Both the position numbers and the translations under genes were made by a program. Under the pieces are notes generated by a model. The model saw only the letters and a program-made list of their open reading frames with translations, was not told the origin of the DNA and did not search any database. From Brachyspira sp949287565 (GTDB lineage Bacteria > Spirochaetota > Brachyspiria > Brachyspirales > Brachyspiraceae): DNA of 64,000 bases. Of the stretch, positions 16,980 through 26,734 are shown one piece after another; the first letter of the stretch is position 1, and each line of letters starts with the position of its first letter. Where the stretch lies: the NCBI RefSeq assembly GCF_036997615.1, contig NZ_JAWLQA010000001.1. One strand, written 5' to 3'.

Positions 16980-17480
16980 ATGTATATAGATAAATTATGG
17001 GGAGAATATTTTGGTGATTGTGATGACTCATTAGTATTATTAGAGTATTTTGATGAGAATGATGATACTCAATATAGCGTTAAAAAAATATTTACTGACT
17101 TTAATGTATACAATGAATATTCTACAATAAAAGTTGATTCATTTAGAAAAAGTAAAGATATAAAATATATTTGTAATGGTATTGAACATAATATAGATAT
17201 AGTAATAGATTTAATATTAGATTTATCAGTATTAATTTTAGAATGTCTTCATAACAAAAAAATATATTTAAAAGATTTATATAGTGATTCTGAAAAAGAT
17301 AAATATATATCAATAAATGCTGATAAGGAAGATATAGAATTATTTATAAATATATTAAATGACTTTTCTGTTAATGGTTCTAAGTATGATTTAGCCGATA
17401 TGTGTGATGATGAAACTATTAATAATATTGCTGAAAATACAAAATATATAGCAAATGAAATGTCAAAATTTAGATATTAA
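16980..17480 (+). CDS. Small acidic protein of unknown function, possibly immunity-like
   Basis: The 166-residue protein is acidic, cytoplasmic and without recognisable catalytic motifs. It opens with LWGEYFGDCDDSLVLLEYF. Its size, acidity and domain pattern recall immunity proteins of polymorphic toxin systems (the SUKH/Imm groups), but no toxin gene is next to it and I cannot name the family. A ribosome site AAAGGA precedes the ATG. It is a lone gene, separated from its neighbours by a dispersed repeat on the left and an own-promoter gene on the right. It has an even higher A+T content than its neighbours, which fits a recent arrival. Confidence 0.6.
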   Translation: MYIDKLWGEYFGDCDDSLVLLEYFDENDDTQYSVKKIFTDFNVYNEYSTIKVDSFRKSKDIKYICNGIEHNIDIVIDLILDLSVLILECLHNKKIYLKDLYSDSEKDKYISINADKEDIELFINILNDFSVNGSKYDLADMCDDETINNIAENTKYIANEMSKFRY

Positions 17481-17545
17481 CAAATAAATAAAAAAATATT
17501 AATAACTTTACATAATTTTTTTATTAAAGTTTTAGTTAAAATATA

Positions 17546-17574
17546 TTGAGATTTTTACATTATAAATATACAAT
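17546..17574 (+). promoter_or_regulatory. Promoter of the TPR/M23 cassette
   Basis: TTGAGA (17546-17551) and TACAAT (17569-17574) have a 17-bp spacer and lie 35 bp before the ATG of the TPR protein. Confidence 0.65.
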
Positions 17575-17608
17575 ATAGCAACAATCAAATATATATGAGG
17601 GATTATAT

Positions 17609-18298
17609 ATGAGTATAGGCTCTAGCAGAAGTAAATTAGAAGACGGAATAAAATTTTTTAGAAATGAAAACTATAAAGAAGCAATAGACTCTTTAGAAAA
17701 AATATTCTCAGAAAAAAATGATGTTGAATCCGGATACCATCTAGCATTAGCCTATGCACAAATTCAGGATTACGATAATACTCTTCAGGTATTTGATAAA
17801 ATAATGAGAAGACTTGATAATCCTCTTAGACTTATGCAGGCCCATATAATAGTAGGATACATATACGCAGTAAAAGAGATGTATGATTTAGCCGAATTTG
17901 AACTTCTAGATGCTTTATCTTCTGGAGTTGAAAATACTCAGATACATGCAGCTTTGGGTTATGTTTATTATAAAAAAGGCAATATTAGAAAAGCTATAGA
18001 GCATTTGAGAAAAGCAGTTAATCTTGATCCAAACAGTGCAAATGCTAGAAATTCTTTAGGATTTATTTTGGCAGATACAGAAACTAATATAGAAGAAGGA
18101 ATAGAAGAAATTAGAAAAGCATTATCAATAGATCCTAATAACCCTGCTTATTTAGATTCATTAGGCTGGGCTTTCCTTAAGAAAAATGATTTTGGAAGGG
18201 CTAAAGAATTTTTAACAAAGGCTTTTGAACTTGCTCCTACAAACAGAGATATAAAAGAACATTTATTAAAATTAGATAAGTCTTCATATAAAAAATAA
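17609..18298 (+). CDS. TPR-repeat protein
   Basis: The 229-residue protein consists almost wholly of tetratricopeptide repeats, about six units. The best are at residues 110-145 (HAALGYVYYKKGNIRKAIEH, then LRKAVNLDP) and 178-212 (LDSLGWAFLKKNDFGRAKEF). It has no signal peptide. TPR proteins act as protein-protein adaptors. Its place at the head of a run with two M23 peptidases and an anchored propeller protein suggests a role in cell-wall assembly, but this is only context. The ribosome site is GAGGG. Confidence 0.85.
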   Translation: MSIGSSRSKLEDGIKFFRNENYKEAIDSLEKIFSEKNDVESGYHLALAYAQIQDYDNTLQVFDKIMRRLDNPLRLMQAHIIVGYIYAVKEMYDLAEFELLDALSSGVENTQIHAALGYVYYKKGNIRKAIEHLRKAVNLDPNSANARNSLGFILADTETNIEEGIEEIRKALSIDPNNPAYLDSLGWAFLKKNDFGRAKEFLTKAFELAPTNRDIKEHLLKLDKSSYKK

Positions 18299-18346
18299 CT
18301 GTATAAAATAAATAATTTAATATAAAATAATAATTTCGGAGGTTTT

Positions 18347-19528
18347 ATGAAATATATTATCAGCATTATATTTTTAATTTCATTATCTTTATATTCTCAA
18401 AATGCCATTCAATATTTAGGAAATACTTCTCTAAGCAGAGGAGGAAAAAATATTGATATAAAAACTTCTAATGAAATATTGGCAAATGATATTATAGAAA
18501 CTGAAAAAAATGCTTTTGCTGAAATAAAAATAGGAAATAAATATTATTATCTTGCTCCAAACACAAAAATAAAAGTAAGCAATAATAATGCTGTTTTAAT
18601 AACTGGGGCTATGTATACTAGAAATAAAGCCTTTAATTCTTTAGAAGATTTCAAAAAATATGATAATGATATAAAAATATATGCAGATCCTTTTCCATTC
18701 TATGCTGGTAAAGTATCAACTATATTCATAGCTTCCAAAGATGAAGTAAAAATCGAAAACTCAAAACTTATGGGAAGTGCAAGACCTATAGTAAAATTTT
18801 TTGAAGTAAAAAATGCTGATAGAAACTTGAAAGTTTATAAAAGTGTATTCGGTATATATGTAGGTGCTCAGGATAAAAAATATCAATTTATATCTGATAT
18901 CAAATTAAAAGATAACACATTATTAAATGTGGCAATAGATATAAAATTAGACTTCACTCCTCCCCCACCAAAACCAAAACAAATACCGGGGGTAACTGCT
19001 ACTATGAAAAATATTATAAGCAATCCTCAAAAATCTAAAGAAGAAAAAGAATTATTAAATGGAAAAGTTTATATAAGTTATACTCCTACTAATTATGCAG
19101 ATAAAGTTTATATAATGCCTTCTCAAGGAAGATACTCATCAGGATTCGGTGCTTTCAGAGGATATACTAAAGACTATGCAAGATATCATCAGGGATTTGA
19201 TATAGCTAATACAAACGGTACTCCTATAATAGCAGCAAATAATGGTGTTGTAAGAGTATCAAGAGAATTATTTGTTAGAGGAAACTGCGTAGTTATAGAT
19301 CATGGCGAAGGAGTATACAGCTCATATTTCCATATGTCCAAATTAATAGCAAAAGAAGGACAGTATGTTAAAAAAGGAGAAGTAATAGGATTAATAGGTT
19401 CTACAGGAATGTCCACAGGTCCTCATTGTCATTGGGAAATGAGAGCAGGAAATATGACATTTGATCCTTTGAGTATTTTAGAAAAGCCTGTTTCATTTAA
19501 TACTAAAATGCTTACTCAAATAAAATAA
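18347..19528 (+). CDS. Secreted M23 (LytM-type) peptidase
   Basis: The 393-residue protein begins with a signal peptide (1-18). An N-terminal beta-rich region (19-200) includes a FecR-like segment around 45-90. A Pro-rich linker (203-212) leads to a LytM domain at the C-terminus. The zinc ligands are present: HxxxD in HQGFD (His281, Asp285) and HCH (His360, His362). It should therefore be an active endopeptidase for peptidoglycan cross-bridges in the periplasm. Ribosome site CGGAGG. It is followed after 36 bp by the propeller gene, probably in one operon with the second M23 protein. Confidence 0.9.
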   Translation: MKYIISIIFLISLSLYSQNAIQYLGNTSLSRGGKNIDIKTSNEILANDIIETEKNAFAEIKIGNKYYYLAPNTKIKVSNNNAVLITGAMYTRNKAFNSLEDFKKYDNDIKIYADPFPFYAGKVSTIFIASKDEVKIENSKLMGSARPIVKFFEVKNADRNLKVYKSVFGIYVGAQDKKYQFISDIKLKDNTLLNVAIDIKLDFTPPPPKPKQIPGVTATMKNIISNPQKSKEEKELLNGKVYISYTPTNYADKVYIMPSQGRYSSGFGAFRGYTKDYARYHQGFDIANTNGTPIIAANNGVVRVSRELFVRGNCVVIDHGEGVYSSYFHMSKLIAKEGQYVKKGEVIGLIGSTGMSTGPHCHWEMRAGNMTFDPLSILEKPVSFNTKMLTQIK

Positions 19529-19564
19529 AAATCGTAATTTATAATTAGAGAGCTGATGCAGTAA

Positions 19565-20740
19565 ATGAAAATAAAAGAGAAATCTATAATAGAATTAGAA
19601 AATATACATAAAATAGAACCTTTACTCATTAGGTATTTAACTATAATAACTGCTTTAGTTTTGATAGTTTTGTTTATATTTTTCTTTGGTACTAATAGGC
19701 TTAATGAAGAATATAATACTGTAAATGTTTGGAGTAAAAAAACAGATTCATTAGATCCCCCATCTCATGATGAAAATTTTTATATAAATGGTATATTCAA
19801 ACATAACTTTTTTACAAAGCCTGAAGGTATAATTCATTATTTTGATTTTAATGGAGATACAATATACAGTACTAATTTATCAAGAGGTGAATTAGCAACT
19901 TTAAACAATCAGAATTTTATTATATATAAAAGATATGGAAATTATATAGATGCCTATAATAATATGGGCGGAATTATATGGCGTACTAATACATCTATTT
20001 ATCCGGAAATAGCTCCTTATGCAGAAAGAATAGTATACCATTCAAGCGACAATTCAAAAATACAAATGTTTGACTTTAATAATAACCCTTTAAGCAAACA
20101 TGTACAATATGGTGAAATAATCACAGACGGAGCTTTTGCTTTATATACAGGTGATTATATTGCAGGTTTTTCAAGCGGAGATATAGCATACATAAATAGA
20201 AATGGTGAATTATCTTTTGCAATATCAACTATTCTTAGCGAAATAAATATAGTAAAATCTGTAGCAATAAGCGAATACGGAAGTTTTGCATTGGCTGTGA
20301 GCGGAATAAGACCTGAATATATTACACTTTATGATGCTAATGGAAATACTATGTGGTATTCAGACACAGGACTTAACAGAAGAAGACATGTATCTAGTTA
20401 TATAAGCGAAAAATCAATGACAGCATTCATGCTAGCTGATAGAGATATTATATTATACTCATTAAATAAAGGTAATGAGATAAAAAGAATCAATTTAGAA
20501 AAATATAATATGCAAAATGCTATCAACATGAAATTAAATGGCGAAACTAATACTACAATTATGAGTGTTTCAAAAGATGCTCAAAGCGTAGTTTTAATAT
20601 ATGATAATCATACAAGAGAAATTATATTTGAAAAATATTTAGATGGTTGGGTATACAATCTTGATATATCAAATTTAGAAAATGAATATATGATTGTAAC
20701 AGACAAGATGATTTATACGTATAAGAGGGTTAAACTATGA
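19565..20740 (+). CDS. Membrane-anchored beta-propeller protein of unknown function
   Basis: The 391-residue protein has a short cytoplasmic N-terminus and one membrane helix (about 22-42). A large extracytoplasmic domain follows. The repeating strand pattern there (for example TIYSTNLSRGE, GIIWRTNTSIYPE, DIAYINRNGELSFAI, ITLYDANGNTMWYS) is that of a WD40/PQQ-like propeller. No catalytic residues are recognised. It overlaps the next gene, a second M23 peptidase, by 4 bases, so the two are translationally coupled. A likely role is to position or regulate that peptidase in the periplasm (inference). Confidence 0.75.
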   Translation: MKIKEKSIIELENIHKIEPLLIRYLTIITALVLIVLFIFFFGTNRLNEEYNTVNVWSKKTDSLDPPSHDENFYINGIFKHNFFTKPEGIIHYFDFNGDTIYSTNLSRGELATLNNQNFIIYKRYGNYIDAYNNMGGIIWRTNTSIYPEIAPYAERIVYHSSDNSKIQMFDFNNNPLSKHVQYGEIITDGAFALYTGDYIAGFSSGDIAYINRNGELSFAISTILSEINIVKSVAISEYGSFALAVSGIRPEYITLYDANGNTMWYSDTGLNRRRHVSSYISEKSMTAFMLADRDIILYSLNKGNEIKRINLEKYNMQNAINMKLNGETNTTIMSVSKDAQSVVLIYDNHTREIIFEKYLDGWVYNLDISNLENEYMIVTDKMIYTYKRVKL

Positions 20741-21591
20741 AAAAATATATATTATTATTATTTGTAATATCTTCATTCTTATTTGCAAGAGTTCCTATTG
20801 ATCCAAACAGAATAAGAGTAACAAGCACATTTGGAGAATTTAGAACAGACCATTTTCATAACGGAGTTGATTTCGGCGGGCATAAAATGGAAATATATCC
20901 TGTAAAAGATGGTGAAATAGTTTATTATGTTGATGAAGATGAAGATCCTACTAGACCTCTTTATGGTGTAGGAAATGTACTTATGATAGAACACCCTGAT
21001 AATTTAAGAAGTTATTATTATCATATAGAACCAGGCACTATAGAAAAATCTTATGCTAAAGTTACAGAAAAAGATGTGGTAGCCCTTACAGGAAACAGCG
21101 GAAGATCCGGAGGAGCACATTTACATTTAACTATAGAAAATATGAAAGAGGGATTAGTTGTGGACCCATTAGAATATTTAAGTATAGATAAAGGTTCAAC
21201 TCAAGCACCATTGATTCATGGTATATATTTGAGAACAGAAAACAGACTCATACAAATAAAAGATAAAATGCCTATGAGTTATAATGGAGAAATAAAATTA
21301 TTCGTTAAAGCTTATGACTTATTAGGCGGAATTCCTATGGGGCTTAAAAGAATAAAAATATTTATGAATGATGATCTAGTGAGAGATTATGATTTCACAT
21401 ACTTCATAAAAAGAGATAATGTATATTATATATCTCCGAATTATACTTTTGAAGAAGTGTACGGAGTAGATTCGCATTTCTACAGAGGAGGAGTATTCGT
21501 TCCTAAAAGAGGAAAATACACATTTAAGGCAGAAGTTACAGATTTTGACAATAAAAGTGTAGTGTTAACAAGAACTGTTAATTTTTATTAA
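20737..21591 (+). CDS. Secreted M23 (LytM-type) peptidase, second copy
   Basis: The 284-residue protein has a signal peptide (1-17) directly followed by the peptidase domain. The zinc motifs HNGVD (His41, Asp45) and HLH (His128, His130) are intact. A C-terminal beta-sandwich-like domain (about 160-284) follows, with VKAYDLLGG and a final KAEVTDFDNKSVVLTRTV segment. It is a different architecture from the first M23 protein, where the peptidase is C-terminal. It should be active on peptidoglycan. It is coupled to the propeller gene by a 4-base overlap. Confidence 0.9.
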   Translation: MKKYILLLFVISSFLFARVPIDPNRIRVTSTFGEFRTDHFHNGVDFGGHKMEIYPVKDGEIVYYVDEDEDPTRPLYGVGNVLMIEHPDNLRSYYYHIEPGTIEKSYAKVTEKDVVALTGNSGRSGGAHLHLTIENMKEGLVVDPLEYLSIDKGSTQAPLIHGIYLRTENRLIQIKDKMPMSYNGEIKLFVKAYDLLGGIPMGLKRIKIFMNDDLVRDYDFTYFIKRDNVYYISPNYTFEEVYGVDSHFYRGGVFVPKRGKYTFKAEVTDFDNKSVVLTRTVNFY

Positions 21592-21602
21592 AAGAGTATT
21601 TT

Positions 21603-22508
21603 ATGAATATAGCTATTATACATAATGGATTTGCTAAATATGTTGTATACGCATTAAAAAAATTAAAAGAAACAAATAAAAATGCAAATATATTTTTAAT
21701 CTCTGATAGAGAATATAAAGAATATTCTAAATATTCAATTTTTGTAGATATAAAAAAAGTTACAAAAGAAGAAGCTATAAATTTTGAAAATAAGTATATA
21801 CATCTTGGTAAAAGTGACCCTCGTTATGAAATGTTCTGTATGCAAAGATGGATTATATTAAAAGACTTTATGAAGGAATATAATATAAATGAATGTTTTC
21901 ATATAGATAGTGATATATTAATTTTTTCTGATTTAGATGAGGCTTTAAAACCATTTTTTAAATATGATATATCTTTAGCACATAAATTAGCATTAACTAT
22001 GTATGTAAAAGATATAAAAATATTGGAAGAATTTTCTAAATATTTATTATTTAAATATACAGATGAAAAAGAAATAAATAAATTAAAAAATATGTATTAT
22101 AATACATACAGAGTAAATAATGGAGTTGCTGGAAGTATTTCAGATATGGATATTTCAAGAGAATTTTTTTCAAATTCTAAATTTAATATTGGAAATTTAT
22201 CAGAAATAGCAAATGATTCAATATTTGATTCAGCTATTATTTATGGAGGACCAGAATTTGAAATGTTAAAAAAAGGTAAGTACGAAATGAAAAAAATATT
22301 TTTTGTAGATAATACACCATTTTGTAATTACAATAAAAATGAAATCAATAAAAAAATAAGATTTCATTCATTACATTTTATTGTTTGGTCAAAACTATAT
22401 TTAAAAAAATTATATTATAATAAAGATATAAATTTCAATCAATATTACATAAATATTTACAGAGAATATAATGTATTTAAATCTAAATTAAAAAATATTT
22501 TTAACTAA
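21603..22508 (+). CDS. Putative glycosyltransferase with DxD motif
   Basis: The 301-residue protein has the shape of a GT-A sugar transferase. It starts with a first beta-strand IAIIHNGFAKYVVYAL. After it comes CMQRWIILKDFM, and then the metal-binding DSD (Asp102, Asp104) within HIDSDILIFSDLDEAL. A C-terminal basic tail follows. It lies 11 bp after the second M23 gene and before uvrB. Its very high content of Lys, Asn and Ile codons resembles surface-glycan genes. The family is uncertain; a GT8/GT32-like relation is possible. Confidence 0.65.
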   Translation: MNIAIIHNGFAKYVVYALKKLKETNKNANIFLISDREYKEYSKYSIFVDIKKVTKEEAINFENKYIHLGKSDPRYEMFCMQRWIILKDFMKEYNINECFHIDSDILIFSDLDEALKPFFKYDISLAHKLALTMYVKDIKILEEFSKYLLFKYTDEKEINKLKNMYYNTYRVNNGVAGSISDMDISREFFSNSKFNIGNLSEIANDSIFDSAIIYGGPEFEMLKKGKYEMKKIFFVDNTPFCNYNKNEINKKIRFHSLHFIVWSKLYLKKLYYNKDINFNQYYINIYREYNVFKSKLKNIFN

Positions 22509-22509
22509 T

Positions 22510-22537
22510 TTGCCAAATATATAAAATATAGTATAAT
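22510..22537 (+). promoter_or_regulatory. uvrB promoter, probably giving a leaderless mRNA
   Basis: TTGCCA (22510-22515) and TATAAT (22532-22537) have a 16-bp spacer. The ATG is at 22544, only six bases after the -10 box, which is where transcription should begin. There is no ribosome site before the ATG. Confidence 0.7.
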
Positions 22538-22543
22538 GAAAAA

Positions 22544-24592
22544 ATGAATTTTAAATTAGAATCAAATTTTAAGCCTTCAGGAGATCAAGTAACAGCAATA
22601 GACTCTTTAGTTAAAGGACTTGAAAATAAAAATAAATATCAAACTCTTCTTGGAGTTACAGCAAGCGGAAAAACTTTTACTATAGCAAATGTTATAGAAA
22701 AAGCAAACCGCCCTACTCTAGTAATGTCGCATAACAAAACTTTAGCGGCACAGCTTTATAGAGAATTAAAAGACTTCTTTCCAAATAATGCTGTTGAATA
22801 TTTTGTTTCATATTACGATTATTATCAGCCTGAAGCTTATGTCCCAGCAAAAGATTTATATATAGACAAAGATGCTTCTGTTAATGATGAAATTGATAGA
22901 TTAAGACTTAAAGCAACTACATCGCTTCTTGAAAGGAGAGATGTTATAATAGTGGCTTCTGTTTCTTGTATATACGGTTTGGGTTCTCCTGAAGATTATA
23001 GAAAATTATATATTGCTATAGAAAAAGACGGTGAATATGACAGAGATGAAATAATTGAAAAATTAGTTTCAATACAATATGAAAGAGTAAAAGATGTTCT
23101 TGAAAGAGCAAGATTCAAAGTTATAGGCGATACTATAGAAATAATGAGTGCTTATTCCGATGAAGTTATACGAGTAGAATTTTTTGGAGACACTGTTGAA
23201 AGAATAATAAAAATAAATCCTATAACAAGACAGAAATTAGCAGAACAAGACAGAGTTGTAATATATCCTGCAAAGCACTTCGTTACAGGAGGCGATAAAT
23301 TAGCTGCAGGTATAAAATTGATAGAAGAAGAACTTGAAGAGCAATATAATAAATTTAAATCCGAAGGAAAATTAGTAGAAGCAGAAAGAATATACGGAAG
23401 AACAAAATATGATTTAGAAATGCTTAGAGAAGTTGGATACTGTGCGGGAATAGAAAATTATTCTCGTCCATTATCTGGAAGAAAAGAAGGAGACAGACCT
23501 GCATGTTTAATAGATTATTTTCCTGATGATTTTCTAACTATAATAGATGAGTCCCATGTAAGTGTTCCGCAGATTAGAGGAATGTTTTTTGGAGACAGAA
23601 GCAGAAAAGAGACTTTAGTAAAGTACGGTTTCAGACTTCCTTCAGCTCTTGATAACAGACCTTTATACTTTGAAGAATTTGAAAAACTCACTCATGATAC
23701 TATATATATTAGTGCCACACCTGCAGAATATGAATTAAAGAAAAGCAGTCAGGTTGTAGAACAAATAATTCGTCCTACAGGCTTGCTTGATCCTATAATC
23801 GAAGTATATCCTATTGACGGACAAATAGACAGAATACTTGAAGAAATAAAAAAGACTGTATCAAACAATGAAAGAATATTCATAACAACACTTACAAAAA
23901 AAATGGCTGAAGACCTTACAAAATATTTAAATGAAAATGGTGTTAGGACTCGTTATCTTCATTCAGACATTCAAACTGTAGAACGTGTTGAGATTATAAG
24001 GGATTTAAGACTCGGTGCTTTCGATGTACTTGTGGGAATTAACCTTTTAAGAGAGGGGCTTGACGTTCCTGAAGTATCACTCATATTAATACTTGATGCC
24101 GATAAAACAGGATTTTTAAGAAATACCACTACATTAATACAGACCATAGGAAGAGCTGCCAGAAATGCTAACGGAAGAGTTATAATGTTTGCTGACTCTA
24201 TAAGCGATGCTATGAAAGTTGCCATTGATGAAACGGAGAGAAGAAGAAAAATACAGATGGAGTACAATAAAGAACATAATATTACTCCTAAAACAATAAT
24301 CAAAAAAATACAGGATATCATTGAACGTGAGGAGAAAGTTGAAACATCTTATGAGCTTCATTTCGATTTCAGACGCTTTAATGAAAGAGTAAAAATTGAC
24401 CCTGAACAGAAAAGCGATGATTATATAAAAGAGCTTGAAAAAGAGATGAAAAAAGCATCAGACGGCTTAGAATTTGAAAAGGCTATTGAAATAAGAGAGA
24501 AAATAAATCAGCTTAAACAATTAAAGCCTCAAAAGAAAAATGTTCATAAAAATGTGACTTCCAAAAATCCAAATGGAAAAGCTAAAAAATAA
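22544..24592 (+). CDS. uvrB: Excinuclease ABC subunit B
   Basis: The 682-residue DNA repair helicase-like ATPase receives damaged DNA from UvrA and recruits UvrC. It shows Walker A GVTASGKT (37-44), the damage-verifying beta-hairpin with YYDYYQPEAYVP, motif II DESHVS and the ATPAEY motif. It also has helicase motifs with GINLLREGLDVPEV and QTIGRAARN, and a C-terminal UVR motif (about 625-665, FEKAIEIREKINQLKQL). Length and start agree with the family. It converges on the zinc-ribbon gene with only 7 bases between stops. Confidence 0.97.
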   Translation: MNFKLESNFKPSGDQVTAIDSLVKGLENKNKYQTLLGVTASGKTFTIANVIEKANRPTLVMSHNKTLAAQLYRELKDFFPNNAVEYFVSYYDYYQPEAYVPAKDLYIDKDASVNDEIDRLRLKATTSLLERRDVIIVASVSCIYGLGSPEDYRKLYIAIEKDGEYDRDEIIEKLVSIQYERVKDVLERARFKVIGDTIEIMSAYSDEVIRVEFFGDTVERIIKINPITRQKLAEQDRVVIYPAKHFVTGGDKLAAGIKLIEEELEEQYNKFKSEGKLVEAERIYGRTKYDLEMLREVGYCAGIENYSRPLSGRKEGDRPACLIDYFPDDFLTIIDESHVSVPQIRGMFFGDRSRKETLVKYGFRLPSALDNRPLYFEEFEKLTHDTIYISATPAEYELKKSSQVVEQIIRPTGLLDPIIEVYPIDGQIDRILEEIKKTVSNNERIFITTLTKKMAEDLTKYLNENGVRTRYLHSDIQTVERVEIIRDLRLGAFDVLVGINLLREGLDVPEVSLILILDADKTGFLRNTTTLIQTIGRAARNANGRVIMFADSISDAMKVAIDETERRRKIQMEYNKEHNITPKTIIKKIQDIIEREEKVETSYELHFDFRRFNERVKIDPEQKSDDYIKELEKEMKKASDGLEFEKAIEIREKINQLKQLKPQKKNVHKNVTSKNPNGKAKK

Positions 24593-24599
24593 CAATTAA

Positions 24600-25016
24600 T
24601 CAATTTCTAATGTATCTTCCATTAGCATCTTTAAAATTTTTAGTAAGTATATATATAAAATCAATTATCGCCCATATACCCAAACCATATAATGTAAGCA
24701 CAAATAATATACCAGATATAACTTTACCAGCATAAAATCTATGCACACCAAGTCCGCCTAAAAATAAAAATAAAAGTAATAATGTAAGCCAACTTCTATC
24801 GGAGTAATTATTATATTTCTGTCTTACACCGCAAAAAGGACATATTTCTGCTTCCTTTTTTATTATTTTACCGCAAGAACGGCAATAAATTTCATCGACT
24901 TTTTTTTCTCTTTGTTTTACACCGCAAAAAGGACATATTTCTGCTTCTTTTTTAATAGGTTTTCCGCAAGAATGACAATAAGCTTCATTAAAACTCAATT
25001 GATTATTATCTGACAT
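24600..25016 (-). CDS. Double zinc-ribbon and TM2-domain membrane protein
   Basis: From the ATG at 25016 the product has 138 residues; an in-frame TTG lies 12 bases further upstream. Two consecutive zinc-ribbon units (CHSCGKPIKKEAEICPFCG and CRSCGKIIKKEAEICPFCG) stand 31 residues apart. A TM2 domain follows: a helix, the GGLGVHRFYAGK turn and a second helix with YGLGIWAIIDF. The ribbon units are nearly identical also at DNA level, so the second arose by a recent internal duplication. The function is unknown; TM2 proteins are small inner-membrane proteins. Confidence 0.85.
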   Translation of the reverse strand: MSDNNQLSFNEAYCHSCGKPIKKEAEICPFCGVKQREKKVDEIYCRSCGKIIKKEAEICPFCGVRQKYNNYSDRSWLTLLLLFLFLGGLGVHRFYAGKVISGILFVLTLYGLGIWAIIDFIYILTKNFKDANGRYIRN

Positions 25017-25094
25017 AAGTATATCCAATAAATATTAATTTCATATTAAAATTATACATTTTTTTATATTATTTTCAATACATATATTAAATAA

Positions 25095-26698
25095 TTAAAT
25101 AGAAAAATCTGTACTCTCATCTGATGAATATATCAAAGTAAAGTCTTCTCCATTATCTATATACGGAACATAAGCCATTTTTATATGATCGCAATTTATA
25201 TCATCTTTAATTTCTTCTACAACTTCATTTAATATGAGTCTGAATGCAATATCAACATCTACAACTACAGAAAAGAAATTAATAACATATTTTCCTTTTA
25301 TATTTTCGGTTTCTCCGGCATTCCAAGAATCTAAAGAACCAAGAACATTCCAGCTCAAAACAGAATGCAAAGCATTACCTATTTTATTTAAAACATTGGC
25401 ATATTTTTCAGGTAATTCATTTTCAAAAGATTCTATTTCAAATTGCAAAATTAAATAAGATAAATCTTCATTATCAATTACTTTATAATCATTATACTCT
25501 TTATAAAAATCATCTAAAAAATTTTTATATTCTCTTGGATTACTGCATTCATATTCTTTAACATCTCCGCTGCTTCCAACTATTCCAGTATGCTTTACTA
25601 TATTATCTTCATTTATCCAGCATTCAGCATAATATAAAAATCCATATTCTTTTTTGTACAAAGTAACAATATTAGGAAGCTCTTCCAAATAAGGATCTAA
25701 AGGCATACCATAAGAATCGAAAATTTCATCTGCAACCTTTTTATATTCTGAATCTTTATTAAACATTTTTCTAAATGAAAAAGTTTTATCTGTTTCTTCG
25801 TTTTTAAATCCTGCCTCAATCGTATAATCAATATTAAATTTTACAAATACTAATTTAGAACTCTCTTCATCTTTTATTTTATTTTTTACATCTTTTAATT
25901 CTTCTATGGATTGTTTTATCAATTCTTTATTCAATTTTGATATAGCAGCTTCATTCATTAAAAATACACCATCAACCAAATCATCGGCAACATAAAATTT
26001 AAAAGTACAATAAGGATGATCAGCTTCCCAATCTATAGGATTAATAATATCTTTAATAGCCTGCAATTTTTCTTCATCGCATAATATATAAGCTATAGCA
26101 TTTAATTTCTCTTCACCATAATCAAGACCTTTAAGTAAATTTTTATCGCTCTCTTCATTAATGTAATGATATTCTAATGCTTCTATAGAATAATAATTTT
26201 CTATTTCTTCAGCCTGTCTTAAAAACTCATAATCACCCGGTACAAGCTCCAATCCTTTATTATTAGCTTCAACAGCCTTTTCTTTATTTCCGAAATGAAG
26301 TCTTAATTTAGCAAGTTCAAGCCAGCCCCAAGGATAATCAGGCTCTTCAATAACACCTTGCTCAGAGTATTTTAATGCTCTTCTAATTTTCCGCAGTAAA
26401 TTAATGCCACAGCATGCCTATAATACCAAGTTCCGCATCCTTTAGCATTTTTCTCAGAGTATTTCATAAACTCTTTAGACATATAATAATGCTCATAATC
26501 ACCTATATTATTACAGGCATAAGAATACCATAAAGCAATATCCAAATCCTCTCTAGCTTCTTCTAATGTAAACTTGTTTTCTTTGATGCCATTTTCAATA
26601 AACTCTTGCAAATAATTCAGCATTTTATAGAAATATCCGCCGCCATCTGTATTAAATGATTGTAATGTTTCAATATCTTCGTTATTAAGCAACCCCAT
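25095..26698 (-). pseudogene. TPR-type protein gene broken by a frameshift near 26375-26385
   Basis: Two reading frames belong together. The upstream part (26372-26698, 108 codons from ATG) ends HAVALIYCGKLEEH. In the next frame the sequence carries on without a gap as ALKYSEQGVIEEPDYPWGWL, LELAKLRLHFGNKEKAVEAN, and so on to 25095. Together they give a protein of about 533 residues with TPR units at the front. A C-terminal domain is of unknown type (YGFLYYAECWINEDN, then a Trp-containing strand region). Supplying one base between GAA and GAG restores TPR sequence exactly. The TTG at 26252 is not a natural start. It is either a real inactivating mutation, a phase-variable gene or a sequencing error. 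Confidence 0.8.
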
Positions 26699-26734
26699 AT
26701 ATATTCTCCGTATTATAATTTATATATAACAATA

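Noticed and set aside
20870..20890. GGCGGGC string as another copy of the GGGYGGG element
   Set aside because: It lies inside the second M23 gene, lacks the third G before the Y and has no head or second block at the right distance; the same holds for AGGCGGG near 60840.
25095..26252. 385-residue protein starting at a TTG
   Set aside because: TPR sequence continues upstream of the TTG in the same frame, so this is the 3' part of a frameshifted gene, not a separate one.
26372..26390. Selenocysteine or programmed frameshift at the break of the TPR gene
   Set aside because: The stop is TAA rather than TGA, and there is no slippery heptamer or downstream hairpin that would support programmed shifting.
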